DNA from: Paenibacillus hamazuiensis
GTDB lineage: Bacteria; Bacillota; Bacilli; Paenibacillales; NBRC-103111
Length of the DNA stretch: 64,000 nt
NCBI RefSeq assembly: GCF_023276405.1
Contig: NZ_JALRMO010000001.1
Span: forward strand, 6,197,001 to 6,261,000
Direction: 5' to 3'
In this document: positions 52,562-61,899 of the stretch, in pieces
Position numbering within the stretch: position 1 is the stretch's first letter
How the letters are laid out: every line of letters begins with the position of its first letter
Program-made: the position numbers and the translations under genes
The notes under the pieces: generated by a model
Seen by the model: only the letters and a program-made list of their open reading frames with translations
The model's database searches: none
Told to the model about the DNA's origin: nothing

Positions 52562-54160
52562 TCATTTCCGCTCCTGCAAATCGTCCTCGGCTGCAACGAA
52601 AATCCACTGTCCGTCCGGACTTCCGCCGAGGATAACCGCGTTGGCGCTCGGAAGTGTCGCGATGCTTCGGGATTGCCGCACATCGGCATCATAAATGGAG
52701 ATCGTCGTCTCGCCAAAACCGCTCTGCCCGGAGGGGCCCGCCGCCTCTTCGAATACAAAACGATGCGTGCCTTCCAGCCAATAAGCCGGGGATGGCCCGG
52801 CATACTCCGGGACCGGTTCGTCGCCCCGGTACAAACCTCCGTTGTGGTAGAACCGGTATTCTCCGTCGCCGGAAGGGAGAAACCCGGTCCATACATGATC
52901 GCGGATCGGCGGCGTCCATTCGGATACCTCCGCATTTTCCCAAGCATACCGGTAGTTGATATCTCCGTACGGATCCTGACGGATCATGATTGTATACACG
53001 TACTTACCGTCATCCAAAAACGAAACCGGCAGCTTGGCGCTGCTTACTTGGCTTTCGGGCACTCTCCCGCGAAGTGCTTTGGCGTACGACCGGATCTGCC
53101 CGGTTTCCAGCTCGTACACGATAAGATCCAGGTCCTCCTCCTGATGTTCTTCCCCCGCGGCTAAATAGATATATTTGCGGTCGCGGCTGAACCCGGCTCC
53201 GTGAATAAACGCGTCTACGTGAATGGAAAACGCCGTATCGCTTGCCGGCACCTCCAGCCCCTCCTCGGGTCGGGCGTAGTAAAATCCCCGGGTATCGGCG
53301 ACAAAATCGCCCGGTCCGCGGTAGCTCGTTTGCAGCTCGACCGGGTAAGATTCGAGCCGGTTAGTCTCCGTATCGTAAACGGCATGAAGAAACGGATAAG
53401 AAGCATCGCATTGACAGTATTTCGTGAACCGTCTGGCCAGCATAAACCGCGGATCTCCGGATAACGCCTGAAAATAATAAGGCTCTTCAAATGAGCTGAT
53501 CGGCTCGATCCGGTCGCCGGTGACGGAAATCCGCCACAGCTGGTTCGGCTTAGTTGCGATAGCCCGGAAAACCGGGGTATCGCGAAGCATATGACCCGCC
53601 GCAGTCGCTGCTCCGTTCGCATCCAGTTTGTACTGCGGTCCCGGATACTTCTTCGGAGCGGCTGCATCCAATCGTACGGTGACGCGAAGCTCCCGGTCGC
53701 TGCGCCAATCGTAATCAAGCTTGATCCAGGCGGCGGTAGAATCTCCGTCGGACAACTGCCCCGAAATCGCCTCTTCCACCGACTTCCGGTTCATCGCTTC
53801 GCGAAAATTGACGGTGTACGCTTGCGGAGAATCCGCAACCAATGTCCTGATGGGAGAGTGCAGGCGAGGCTCTTTTTCAAGTTCAATCAACAGAGCATTG
53901 TCGGGGTCTTCGACATATTGCACGGACGGTGCGATGACAGGCCCGGGCGCGGCGGAAACAGGAGTGACGGCAGGAATTTTTGTCGCGGTCCCGGTTACCG
54001 CGGGAGGCGATTCATCGATCTTCACGTCGCCGGATGAGGAGGTGGAGCCGATCGGCAGCCCTGGCATATCCGGAGATTTGCCGGCGTTTACCTCCTGATA
54101 ACATCCGGATAAAATGACGGCAGCCAGAACTGGAGCGACAGCTCTTTTTACAACTTTCAT
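52562..54160 (-). CDS. Lipoprotein with Ig-like (Big_5) domain and propeller-like region
   Basis: A 532-residue exported lipoprotein. Lipobox ILSGC near residue 17-21, a Pro/Ser/Val linker to about 85, an SbsA-type Ig-like domain (AYTVNFREAMNRKSVEEAI, about 115-190), then about 320 residues of repeated beta strands with GDPRFML, DRKYIYLAA, DDGKYVYTIM and SPDGQWIFVAA, which suggests a WD40/TolB-like propeller. ATG at 54160 after GGCGGGTGGG gives the signal peptide. Function unknown, probably cell-surface. Confidence 0.78.
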   Translation of the reverse strand: MKVVKRAVAPVLAAVILSGCYQEVNAGKSPDMPGLPIGSTSSSGDVKIDESPPAVTGTATKIPAVTPVSAAPGPVIAPSVQYVEDPDNALLIELEKEPRLHSPIRTLVADSPQAYTVNFREAMNRKSVEEAISGQLSDGDSTAAWIKLDYDWRSDRELRVTVRLDAAAPKKYPGPQYKLDANGAATAAGHMLRDTPVFRAIATKPNQLWRISVTGDRIEPISSFEEPYYFQALSGDPRFMLARRFTKYCQCDASYPFLHAVYDTETNRLESYPVELQTSYRGPGDFVADTRGFYYARPEEGLEVPASDTAFSIHVDAFIHGAGFSRDRKYIYLAAGEEHQEEDLDLIVYELETGQIRSYAKALRGRVPESQVSSAKLPVSFLDDGKYVYTIMIRQDPYGDINYRYAWENAEVSEWTPPIRDHVWTGFLPSGDGEYRFYHNGGLYRGDEPVPEYAGPSPAYWLEGTHRFVFEEAAGPSGQSGFGETTISIYDADVRQSRSIATLPSANAVILGGSPDGQWIFVAAEDDLQERK

Positions 54161-54260
54161 ATAACCCACCCGCCTCACGTTTTTTCCAATATTTAGACGC
54201 AGCCGGTGAGCGTTATGTTTCAATCATTGACGTTTACTTAATAACTCAATGTTATTTTGT

Positions 54261-54437
54261 ATGATTTTTCGAATATAAAAGTTGGGGACTGACGCAAAAA
54301 GAAAATTTATATCTGATTTTTCATACATATTGCTCGATTTTACCGTCCTAGGGTGTAGATGTATATGATTTTTCAAGTATATTGGTCTGTTTTACGATCC
54401 TGGTGCAGCTTCTATTCGATTTTTCATATAGATTCCA
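54261..54437. repeat. Four direct repeats of about 52 bp (element C)
   Basis: Units start at about 54262, 54313, 54365 and 54417 with TGATTTTTC(A/G), continuing CATATATATTG-like and, in units 2 and 3, GATTTTACCGTCCTAGG / GTTTTACGATCCTGG. Spacing is 51, 52 and 52 bp. No gene in 54224-54463; the block lies against a truncated Uma2 gene. Confidence 0.7.
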
Positions 54438-54463
54438 CACCTCAAAAGATCAGCTTTCAAAAG

Positions 54464-54676
54464 TTAACATGCCTTACCTTCGGCTACTAACACGTAACAA
54501 CTCTTGTTTTGAAAGAACGTCGGCAGGGCGAAATGAAGCTCTCCTACAATGAATTGGTGCTGTGAATTGGGGGCAGGCGACATATTATATGCTCTACCGT
54601 TTATTAATTCCCAAGAACCTTTCCATGTTAACCAATCTTGATAGGAATGATATTTCTTCTCATCCGGATTTGACAT
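54464..54676 (-). pseudogene. Truncated Uma2-family endonuclease-like gene
   Basis: About 70 residues opening MSNPDEKKYHSYQDW, with WKGSWELINGRAYNMSPAPNSQHQ and a stop soon after AEGKAC. This is the N-terminal third of an Uma2 (DUF820) protein, normally about 180-200 residues, ending before the catalytic Asp and Glu-x-Lys residues. Downstream sequence is the repeat block, so the rest was lost. Confidence 0.72.
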
Positions 54677-54856
54677 GTGGTCCGGCCTCCTTACGTTCGG
54701 CGTGCTTTTCTTAAATTCTATCATATGATCCGACTTTTGCTGAAACTTACTCTTTATCCATTGTTTTAGTTCTTACATTAATCCTCTCCATTTCTTTTCG
54801 CCTCAACCGTAACTCAGTAAAAGAACCAAAGCATCACGAGCAGTTTTCGTTCCCGC

Positions 54857-54891
54857 ACAAAAAAAGGCCGCCGGGAAAGTCCCGGACAGCC
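54857..54891 (-). terminator. Terminator after the Ig-like repeat gene
   Basis: Minus strand GTCCGGGA / TCCCGG hairpin extended by GGC/GCC with seven T following. Confidence 0.8.
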
Positions 54892-54910
54892 CACGCATTC
54901 CAAACGACCA

Positions 54911-56017
54911 TTACCATTCTTTCACGGTTAACACGAATGTTTTCGTGTCGCTGACGCCTTCGTTCACGATCACCGCGGTCAGCATGACCGCCTTGTCGCC
55001 TGTGCCGTCCGCCGGACGAACGACCGCGCCTTCCGTAGAAATCACAGCCGGCTGGCTGGATACCCATACGATCGCGGAGCCGTTTGCACCGGTTTTCGGC
55101 AGCGTCACAGGTCCGGTCACGCTTACCGCCGAGTCGGTGGCGGTGTAGCCGATCGCCAGCGCCTCCTTATCGGCGGCGACCTTTTGCGCTGCCGTCAGCT
55201 GCTGCTTGACGACCAGCGTAAACGCCTTCGTGTCGACCGTACCGTTGTAGGCGATATAAGCCGTCAGCGTCACGGTTGCGTCGCCGCTGCCTGCGGCCGG
55301 GCGGACGACCGTTTTGCCGTCAGCCGAGATGACCGCCGGGCTGCTTGACGCCCACGTGATCGCGGAGCCATAAGCGCCTTGCGTCGGCAGCGTATCCAGC
55401 GGCTGTGTGACGCTGCCCGCCGCATCCGCACCGCCGAAGTCGATCGCCAGCGCTTCCTTATCGAGGGCAACTCGCTGCGCGTCCGTCCATAACGCTTTGA
55501 CGGTCAGCTCGAACGTTTTCGTGGCGGAAACGTTGCCATATGTGATCGTCGCCGTCAGCGTCACGGTTGCGTCGCTGCTGCCTGCGGCCGGGCGGACGAC
55601 CGTTTTGCCGTCAGCCGAGATGACCGCCGGGTTGCTTGACGCCCACGTGATCGTGGAGCCGTTGGCGCCGACGGACGGCAGCGCATCCAGCGGCTGCGTG
55701 ACACTGCCCGCCGTATCCGCACCGCCGAAGTCGATCGCCAGAGCAGCTTTATCGCGGGCAACGATATAGGCGGCTGTATGCTCCTGGCCGTCGCCATCCT
55801 CCTCATCGCCGTTGTGATTCTTCTTCCGTTCGATATTGGCTTCGATTGCGGCTCGGGCTCTTTCGTTTTTCACATGCTCGAGCGCATTTTCGAGTCCGGT
55901 TTTCTTCTCCCCGTCCTGCTTCCACGGGTGCTTATCGTTTTGCGCAAAGGCGGCGCCCGGAACGGCGGCCGTTAATAGCATTGCTGCGGCAATAGCGGAA
56001 ATCGCTGCTTTTTTCAC
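54911..56017 (-). CDS. Secreted protein with three atrophied Ig-like repeats
   Basis: A 368-residue exported protein. Signal peptide of about 25 residues (cleavage AFA-QN), a charged Lys/Glu/Asp-rich region (about 27-80), then three repeats of about 90 residues each, starting ARDKAALAIDF, ALDKEALAIDF and AADKEALAIGY and each ending near KTFELTVK/KAFTLVVK/KTFVLTVK. Repeats 1 and 2 are nearly identical at the DNA level. This is the aBig-type domain that Paenibacillus exported enzymes often carry. No anchor or enzyme domain is present, so it may be a wall-associated or shed protein. Confidence 0.82.
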   Translation of the reverse strand: MKKAAISAIAAAMLLTAAVPGAAFAQNDKHPWKQDGEKKTGLENALEHVKNERARAAIEANIERKKNHNGDEEDGDGQEHTAAYIVARDKAALAIDFGGADTAGSVTQPLDALPSVGANGSTITWASSNPAVISADGKTVVRPAAGSSDATVTLTATITYGNVSATKTFELTVKALWTDAQRVALDKEALAIDFGGADAAGSVTQPLDTLPTQGAYGSAITWASSSPAVISADGKTVVRPAAGSGDATVTLTAYIAYNGTVDTKAFTLVVKQQLTAAQKVAADKEALAIGYTATDSAVSVTGPVTLPKTGANGSAIVWVSSQPAVISTEGAVVRPADGTGDKAVMLTAVIVNEGVSDTKTFVLTVKEW

Positions 56018-56117
56018 TTGAACATCCCTCTTTCCTGAACGGATATGGTATTGCTACATCCATTCGTTGAAAGAAGAAACGCTGAGGGGGCCACCCCGCA
56101 AAATTGGTTCGTTTTTC

Positions 56118-57206
56118 CTATACCTCGGGGATGTGAATGTCGACCTCGCGCCGAGCGGCGGCCGATCTCAGCATGCCGTCGATGATCGCCTGGTTGATCA
56201 ATATTTGCTCGCCAGGAATCGGCGCCGGCCGTCCTTCCTGCACCGCCTCGACGAAGTCGCGCACCTTGTCGTAAAAGCGGTCGTTTTTCGGCTCGACGAC
56301 CGTAATCGGGCTTTCCGTATGATGGCCGGCGATATCGTGGAACAGCGTCACCGTGCCGATGCCGCCGTCCCAAACGCCGCCCCAAGGGCTGTTTGTCGCC
56401 GGAGGCGTCACCTTCAGCCCGGCATCCGTGCCGAGGAACAGCGTCGGCCCGAGCGAATCCATATGCATCGCCCAGGAGATTTTGAAATTAAGCACGAGAT
56501 CCCCTTCAAAACGCACCATCGCCATTCCGAAATCCTCTACGTTAAAGCGGTCCGCTTCTTTATGATACTTCGGATTCGTGCCGAAATAGTTCGAGCTGTA
56601 AGCCGATACGGTCAGCGGCTTCGGATATCCGATCGAGTTCAAAGCCATGTCGAGCGAATAGCAGCCGATATCGGCCAGCGCGCCCGATCCCGCCAGCTCT
56701 TGGCGGATGAACGTGCCTCCCGGCATGCCGCGGCGGCGTCCTCCGCCGGTCTGGATATAGTACACCTTGCCGAGAATACCCGACTGCACCAGCTCGCGGA
56801 TCGCCCTCATGTTCGGATCGTAACGCGGCTGAAAGCCGATCGTCAGCATGTTGCCGGTGCGTTTTGCCGTCTGCACCATTTCGATCGCTTCCTCCAGCGT
56901 TACCGACATCGGCTTCTCGAGCAGCACCTGCTTGCCCGCTTCGAGCGCATCGATCGTCGTCCGGTAATGCGCCACGTTCGGCGTGCAGATGCTGACGCCG
57001 TCGAGGTCCAGCTCAAGCAAGCGGCGGTGGTCCTCGAAGGCCGACGCACCCGCCAGCTCCTGCTTCGCAATGAATTCGGCCGCCTTGCCGGGCACAATAT
57101 CCGCGACGGCGACGATGTCAACGTCGTCCATCTTTTTGTATTGGCGCACATGCGCCCCGGCTATGCCTCCGCTGCCGATAATGCCGATTTTCAACCTTTT
57201 GCCCAT
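56118..57206 (-). CDS. Gfo/Idh/MocA family oxidoreductase
   Basis: A 362-residue NAD(P)-dependent sugar dehydrogenase. N-terminal Rossmann GIIGSGGIAGAHV (about 6-18), the conserved EKPM near residue 96 with catalytic Lys, and a C-terminal alpha/beta domain with DIGCYSLDMALNSIGYPK where the catalytic His of other members is often replaced, here by Cys-Tyr. Start at 57206 follows GGGGAAAGGGG. Single gene; substrate could be an inositol or sugar derivative. Confidence 0.9.
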   Translation of the reverse strand: MGKRLKIGIIGSGGIAGAHVRQYKKMDDVDIVAVADIVPGKAAEFIAKQELAGASAFEDHRRLLELDLDGVSICTPNVAHYRTTIDALEAGKQVLLEKPMSVTLEEAIEMVQTAKRTGNMLTIGFQPRYDPNMRAIRELVQSGILGKVYYIQTGGGRRRGMPGGTFIRQELAGSGALADIGCYSLDMALNSIGYPKPLTVSAYSSNYFGTNPKYHKEADRFNVEDFGMAMVRFEGDLVLNFKISWAMHMDSLGPTLFLGTDAGLKVTPPATNSPWGGVWDGGIGTVTLFHDIAGHHTESPITVVEPKNDRFYDKVRDFVEAVQEGRPAPIPGEQILINQAIIDGMLRSAAARREVDIHIPEV

Positions 57207-57424
57207 ATCCGAATACCCCTTTCCCCAGCCAGAAAATTCGTTTCTACGGAAAAGTGTACCCCTGCCCGCGCAACACGGACAATTGCAATATTGTGAAGGC
57301 GATGTGCGAAATTGCGACATACCGCAATCCGCAGCGTTACCGCCCGAGGCGCGGAATATTGTTATGCATTTTAAACTATTGTATGATTATGAAGGAAAAT
57401 AGACCGACAGGAGACATTGATTCT

Positions 57425-57697
57425 ATGGACGTACGCGAAGCCATTACCGCCCATGCCCGTAAAATGCACCGACATCTCGAGGAATTTGTCCGGCTTGACG
57501 AGGAGCGCGAGCTCGCCATCGACGAAGCCGTTTCTCTCTGCAGGGCAGGCAAGCCGTTTTCCGTGGACGAGATCAACCGGGTGACCGCCCTCATCAACGA
57601 ACACGCGAAACACGGTAAATCGCCCACGCGCCCATACGTCGACCCTTCGATGGTCGAGGCATACGTAAGCCGGCTGAATAATAACGAATCGCATTAA
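57425..57697 (+). CDS. DUF2533 family protein
   Basis: A 90-residue soluble, charged helical protein: VREAITAHARKMHRHLEEFV, then PFSVDEINRVTALINEHAK. This matches the YpbS-type DUF2533 group of spore formers, function unknown. ATG at 57425 follows CAGGAG. A longer upstream frame has no RBS. Confidence 0.75.
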   Translation: MDVREAITAHARKMHRHLEEFVRLDEERELAIDEAVSLCRAGKPFSVDEINRVTALINEHAKHGKSPTRPYVDPSMVEAYVSRLNNNESH

Positions 57698-57750
57698 CTT
57701 GCTTCCGAATCTGCCTCAGGCGTCCGAATCCGCGTAGGAGGGGTTCCGTT

Positions 57751-58236
57751 ATGACTTATATACATTGGCCCAGCTTGCAGACCGCCGTCACCTTCGGAGC
57801 GATCGGAATGGCGATTATGGCGATGTTTTTGCGGCTCAGAGCGGGCGGCAGACCGGTTACCGTCCGCAAAATCGTCATTCCGCCACTGGGGATGAGCACG
57901 GGCTTTCTGATGTTCGCCTTTCCGATGACTCACATTCCGTGGCTCTGGGCTTTGCTTGCTTTTGCGGCCGGCGCTTGCGTGTTCGCCGTGCCGCTCATCA
58001 TGACCACCCGTTTTCAAGTTACGGACGGTCAGGTTTACGTACAGCAGTCCAAGCAGTTTATGGTTATCTTGCTCGGGCTGTTGGTCTTGCGGCTCGCGCT
58101 GCACAGTTATATCGAGGAATATATTTCGATCGCGCAGACCGGTGCGGTGTTTTTCATCCTTGCCTTCGGCATGATCCTGCCTTGGCGGGCCGCCATGCTG
58201 ATCCGCTACCGCCGATTGCTGCGCAGCATCCGCTAA
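57751..58236 (+). CDS. CcdC family membrane protein
   Basis: A 161-residue protein with four or five helices, the motif VRKIVIPPLGMSTGFLMF and MTTRFQVTDGQVYVQQSKQFM typical of CcdC (DUF1453). B. subtilis CcdC lies with ccdA in cytochrome c biogenesis operons, though it is dispensable there. Here it stands alone after the DUF2533 gene. RBS GGAGG. Confidence 0.88.
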   Translation: MTYIHWPSLQTAVTFGAIGMAIMAMFLRLRAGGRPVTVRKIVIPPLGMSTGFLMFAFPMTHIPWLWALLAFAAGACVFAVPLIMTTRFQVTDGQVYVQQSKQFMVILLGLLVLRLALHSYIEEYISIAQTGAVFFILAFGMILPWRAAMLIRYRRLLRSIR

Positions 58237-58237
58237 G

Positions 58238-58269
58238 AGGCAGCCGGGAACGCCGCGCTGCCTTTTTTT
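58238..58269 (+). terminator. Terminator after ccdC
   Basis: Stem AGGCAGC / GCTGCCT and seven T. Confidence 0.82.
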
Positions 58270-58363
58270 AATTTATCGCCAAATTCCGCGAGATACGCGA
58301 CGACATAAGGTGCGCTTCGAACGGTTTGTAAGGGACGGCGTGACCGTTCGCACTAATTCCCGG

Positions 58364-59248
58364 TCACTCAAAACCTTCGTCCGACTCCCGAACCGATTGG
58401 GTCAGGAAGCTGACCAGTTGTTTGGCCGCCGGCGATAGCTCCCCCAGGGAATGCGCCACGATGCCGATATCGCGAGCGATGCCCGGCCGGATGTCTTTAA
58501 CAATCAAATCGTGCGGCACGGAAGATAGCGTGAAATTTGAAATCAGGCCGATGCCCAGCCCGTTTCGTACCATCCGAATCAAGGTTTCGGCCGATTGAAC
58601 CGTCAACCCTTCCCCAAGCTCGATCCGGTGCTCTTTCAGAATCGAGGTCATGGCGATCTCATGCCCGCCTTTACAGAAAATAATTTCCTCCCGGTAACAA
58701 TCCAAATCGATAATCGGTTCCTTCGCCAGCGGATGTTTCGCGGGAACGATCGCAACCATATAGTCGGACTGTAATCTCTCGAATTCAAACGAATCGAACG
58801 GGGACGCCACAATTCCCAGCTCCACTGTTCGATCTTCCACCCATATCTTGATTTGCTCGGAGACGCCTTCCAGCAATTCGATTTTCACCAGCGGATAACC
58901 GGCGCGGAAATCGGCGATGGCTTTGGACAGCAAGTTTGTCGTTGCCGCGGGGAAGGAACCGATCTTGACCTTTCCGCCGAGCAGGCGGTTCTCCCTCCCG
59001 GCAATTTGATAGATGCTGTTTTCGATCGCCTTCATCTGCCTGGCCAACACAAGAATTTCCCGGCCCGCTTCCGTCAGCAGCAGCCCCTTGTGCTTGTCCC
59101 GGATGAACAGTTGGATGCGAAGCGACGCCTCCAAATTTTTGATCGCTTTGCTGACGGCCGGCTGCGAGATGAACAACGCTTTGGATGCCTCCGTAATGTT
59201 TAAAGTCTCCGCAACCTGCACGAAGATTCGGAGAAGGTTCAGGTTCAT
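58364..59248 (-). CDS. LysR-family transcriptional regulator
   Basis: A 294-residue LTTR. N-terminal HTH LRIFVQVAETLNITEASKALFISQPAVSKAIKNLE (cited by position about 5-39) and a periplasmic-binding-fold effector domain with GSFPAATTNLLSKAI and GIVASPFDS. ATG at 59248 follows GGGG with nine-base spacing; upstream ATGs are possible. Divergent from the MFS pseudogene with a palindrome between them, so the MFS gene was probably its target. Confidence 0.9.
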   Translation of the reverse strand: MNLNLLRIFVQVAETLNITEASKALFISQPAVSKAIKNLEASLRIQLFIRDKHKGLLLTEAGREILVLARQMKAIENSIYQIAGRENRLLGGKVKIGSFPAATTNLLSKAIADFRAGYPLVKIELLEGVSEQIKIWVEDRTVELGIVASPFDSFEFERLQSDYMVAIVPAKHPLAKEPIIDLDCYREEIIFCKGGHEIAMTSILKEHRIELGEGLTVQSAETLIRMVRNGLGIGLISNFTLSSVPHDLIVKDIRPGIARDIGIVAHSLGELSPAAKQLVSFLTQSVRESDEGFE

Positions 59249-59264
59249 GTGCACACGCCCCATC

Positions 59265-59280
59265 ATAACCAATTGGTTAT
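59265..59280. promoter_or_regulatory. Palindromic LysR-type site
   Basis: ATAACC-AATT-GGTTAT, a perfect 16-bp palindrome at the LysR start, with a related half site ATAACC at about 59321-59326. Confidence 0.5.
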
Positions 59281-59386
59281 CTCGTCTATAAATTAAATGT
59301 ATTTCAGTTATATTTCATTATAACCTATGATGAGATTCGAGAGCGAATATGGGTTCGCGAATACTTCATCATAGGAGGTCTTACAG

Positions 59387-60589
59387 ATGGCGACTCTTTC
59401 CAAAGAGGCTCCGTATACTACCCCAGCCCCCCGCGCTTGGCGAATATGGACAACAGCTTGGCTCGTAACGGCGGTCTTTATACTGTCCAATTCGGCCACC
59501 CCGCTCTATGTTCGTTGACAGCGGGAAATCGGATTTTCCAACGGCACCCTGACGTTAATTTTCGCCGCATATATCGCCGGATTGCTCGCCGCCTTGCTCG
59601 TCGCCGGCCAGCTGTCCGACCGGTATGGGCGCAAGCCGGTGTTGTTCCCGGGCCTTGCCGCCGCCGTGCTTGCCTGTATTCTTTTCGGCACCGCCTCCAC
59701 GGTCGCGTCACTGCTGATCGCCCGATTACTGTCAGGCATTGCCGTCGGCGTCATAGTCTCCGCCGGCATGGCTTCGGTCGCTGATGTCGGAGGTCCTGCC
59801 CGGAGAAAAACGGCTGCGCTTGCCGCTTCAGTCGCCATGGTGCTGGGTGCAGGACTCGGTCCGCTGCTATCCGGCATCTTCTCCGTATCGCTCGCCCAAC
59901 CGGTCGTTCCCTTGTTCGGTACCCAGCTTTTAATTTTGTTCAGCGCCTTCGCTGTGGCCGGGTCGCTTCCACGCACACTCCTCACAGCGCGCCAAAGCGA
60001 ATGGCGGCTTCGGCTGCCGAGTGTGCCCAAGGGCAACCGGCTGCACCTTGCTCTCGGCATCGCCGTCTTCGCTCCGGGCATTACGTCGACTTCATTTATA
60101 CTGTCGCTTGGCCCCTCGCTGCTGAAACAGCTGCTGGGCGGCTCTAACCCTCTCGTCGCCGGCGGAACGGCATGCCTCATGTTTCTGTTGGCGACAGGCG
60201 TTCAACTTCTTCTAAAAAGGTTTTCCATCCGGAACCAGCTTTTACTGGGCGCTGCGTCCGTCTTCCTCGCCATGCTCTGCATGTCGATCGCAGCTTATGC
60301 TTCCGCTGTGGCACCACTGGTGCTGGCCGCCATGCTCGCCGGTGCCGGCCAAGGTCTCGGCCAACTCGGCGGCCTGACGCTGATCGGGCTGCACGTCCCC
60401 GAGCATCGCAGAGCCGAAGCGAATGCGGTTCTAAACATCGGCGGTTATATTCCTGCCGCTATCCTCCCCGTGTGTACGGGCTACTTGATCGACTATACCG
60501 GAATAGCCTCCGGAGCAACCGCCTTTGCCGCAATCCTTGCCGCGGCGGCCTCAGCCGCGGCATGGTTTGTGCGGGTCAAGCTGCCGTAA
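59387..60589 (+). pseudogene. MFS transporter with one in-frame TGA
   Basis: The frame from ATG 59387 (RBS AGGAGG, eight bases) encodes MATLSKEAPYTTPAPRAW, a first helix (TTAWLVTAVFILSNSATPLYV), then TGA at 59516-59518, and continues without shift through twelve-helix MFS sequence (GQLSDRYGRKPVLFPG motif A, LIARLLSGIAVG) to 60589. The stop replaces what is probably Trp in YVR-stop-QREIGFS, as a TGG to TGA change would give. Except for this codon the gene looks complete at 400 codons. Confidence 0.85.
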
Positions 60590-60763
60590 CCTCTATCTTA
60601 CATTTGCGAAGATGGACGCATATCGTGTTGATGAACAAGTCTGCCGGGTCCCCGAACGGTGCGCCTGGAGACTTTTTTGCACAAAATAAGGCCCCATCGA
60701 CTCCCGCACGCTGCATGTATTATACTGGTTAGCAGCAAACAACTTTGTACGGAGCTTGATACG

Positions 60764-61207
60764 ATGGAACTGGACCGCATCGATATGGAAATTATCCGCC
60801 TCCTTCGCGAAAATTCACGAATCCAGTGGAAAGACATCGGCAGGATGGTGTTTTTGACCGGACAAGCCGTGGCGGGCCGGATCAAACGCCTGGAAGACGC
60901 CGGCGTCATCCGGGCGTACACCTTGCAGGTGGACGAGGAGAAGCTGGGCAAGCCGCTGCTCGCACTTGTTATCGTTTTTATGAAAAGCACCAATCACACC
61001 GCCTTCCACTGCTTCGTGCGCTCCGAGCCGGCTGTTACGGAAGCGTTCCGGGTCAGCGGCGACGGCCGCTATTCGTTGAAAGTGCTGACGTCCGGTCAGA
61101 CGGAGCTGAGTGAGTTTCTGGACAGGCTGCTTCAGCACGGCAACTATCGAGTTCATCTTTATTCATTCATTTTGCCGGCAAAAAGCTGCTGGTCGATCCG
61201 ATGCTAA
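60764..61207 (+). CDS. Lrp/AsnC-family transcriptional regulator
   Basis: A 147-residue regulator: N-terminal HTH (LDRIDMEIIRLLRENSRIQW, TGQAVAGRIKRLEDAGVI) and C-terminal RAM domain (LALVIVFMKS, FRVSGDGRYSLKVLTS). ATG at 60764 follows GGAG. The last residues (AKSCWSIRC) are probably not native: the same DNA in another frame reads FAGKKLLVDPM of an MBL protein, so a deletion has joined this gene to its neighbour. The DNA-binding and ligand domains look complete. Confidence 0.85.
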   Translation: MELDRIDMEIIRLLRENSRIQWKDIGRMVFLTGQAVAGRIKRLEDAGVIRAYTLQVDEEKLGKPLLALVIVFMKSTNHTAFHCFVRSEPAVTEAFRVSGDGRYSLKVLTSGQTELSEFLDRLLQHGNYRVHLYSFILPAKSCWSIRC

Positions 61208-61887
61208 GCCCGGCCGGAGCGATGCCGGCAACGCCGAATACGGCGAATGCGCGGCCCAATCCGCTCGTTAACCTCAAGGTCGGCGTGGAGGAGCTGCTCG
61301 CGGCGGACGCCGTTCTGCTGACGCACAGTCGCCGCGACCATTTCGATGCGGTCGCCGAGGTGCTGCTGCGCAGAGACATCGTCTTTTTCTGCCAGCCGGA
61401 AGACGCGGACAAGCTGCGCGGCAAAGGCTTCATTCAGGTGCAGCCGATTAAAGAGGCCGCTGTGTGGGGGAACATCCGCATCGCGCGCACCGAAGGGCAG
61501 CATGGAACAGGGGAAATCGACCAGGCGATGGGTCCCGTATCCGGCTTCGTGCTGCAAGCGTCGGGCGAGCCGGCGCTTTATATCGCAGGAGATACCGTCT
61601 GGTGCCGCGAGGTCGAAGAGGCGCTGCGCACGTACCGGCCGGCGGTTACCGCCCTGTTCGCGGGCGCCGCGCAATTTTTGCAGGGCGGGGAGATTACGAT
61701 GACTGCGGAGCATATCGCACAGGTGTGCGCAGCTTGTCCGGACACGAGGATCATTGCCGCTCATATGGATGCATGGAACCATTGCTTTCTGACAAGGGAC
61801 TCTTTGCGAACGGAAATGGCTGCAAGGGGGATCGAGTCGAGAGTGTTTGTGCCGGAAGACGGCGAGTCGATGTTTTTTGCGGAATAG
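61201..61887 (+). pseudogene. MBL-fold hydrolase lacking its 5' end and a metal ligand
   Basis: From ATG 61201 about 228 residues of a UlaG/YcjX-like MBL protein can be read (LLTHSRRDHFD, QHGTGEI, LYIAGDTVWC, AAHMDAWNH). The native frame extends upstream as FAGKKLLVDP into the end of the lrp gene with no start codon, so about 20 N-terminal residues are missing. The zinc motif THxHxDH reads THSRRDH, one His replaced by Arg. Both facts suggest it is inactive. Confidence 0.7.
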
Positions 61888-61899
61888 GAGGAGGCCGTC

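Noticed and set aside
54261-54437. CRISPR array
   Set aside because: Repeats are imperfect, spacers resemble each other and no cas gene is present.
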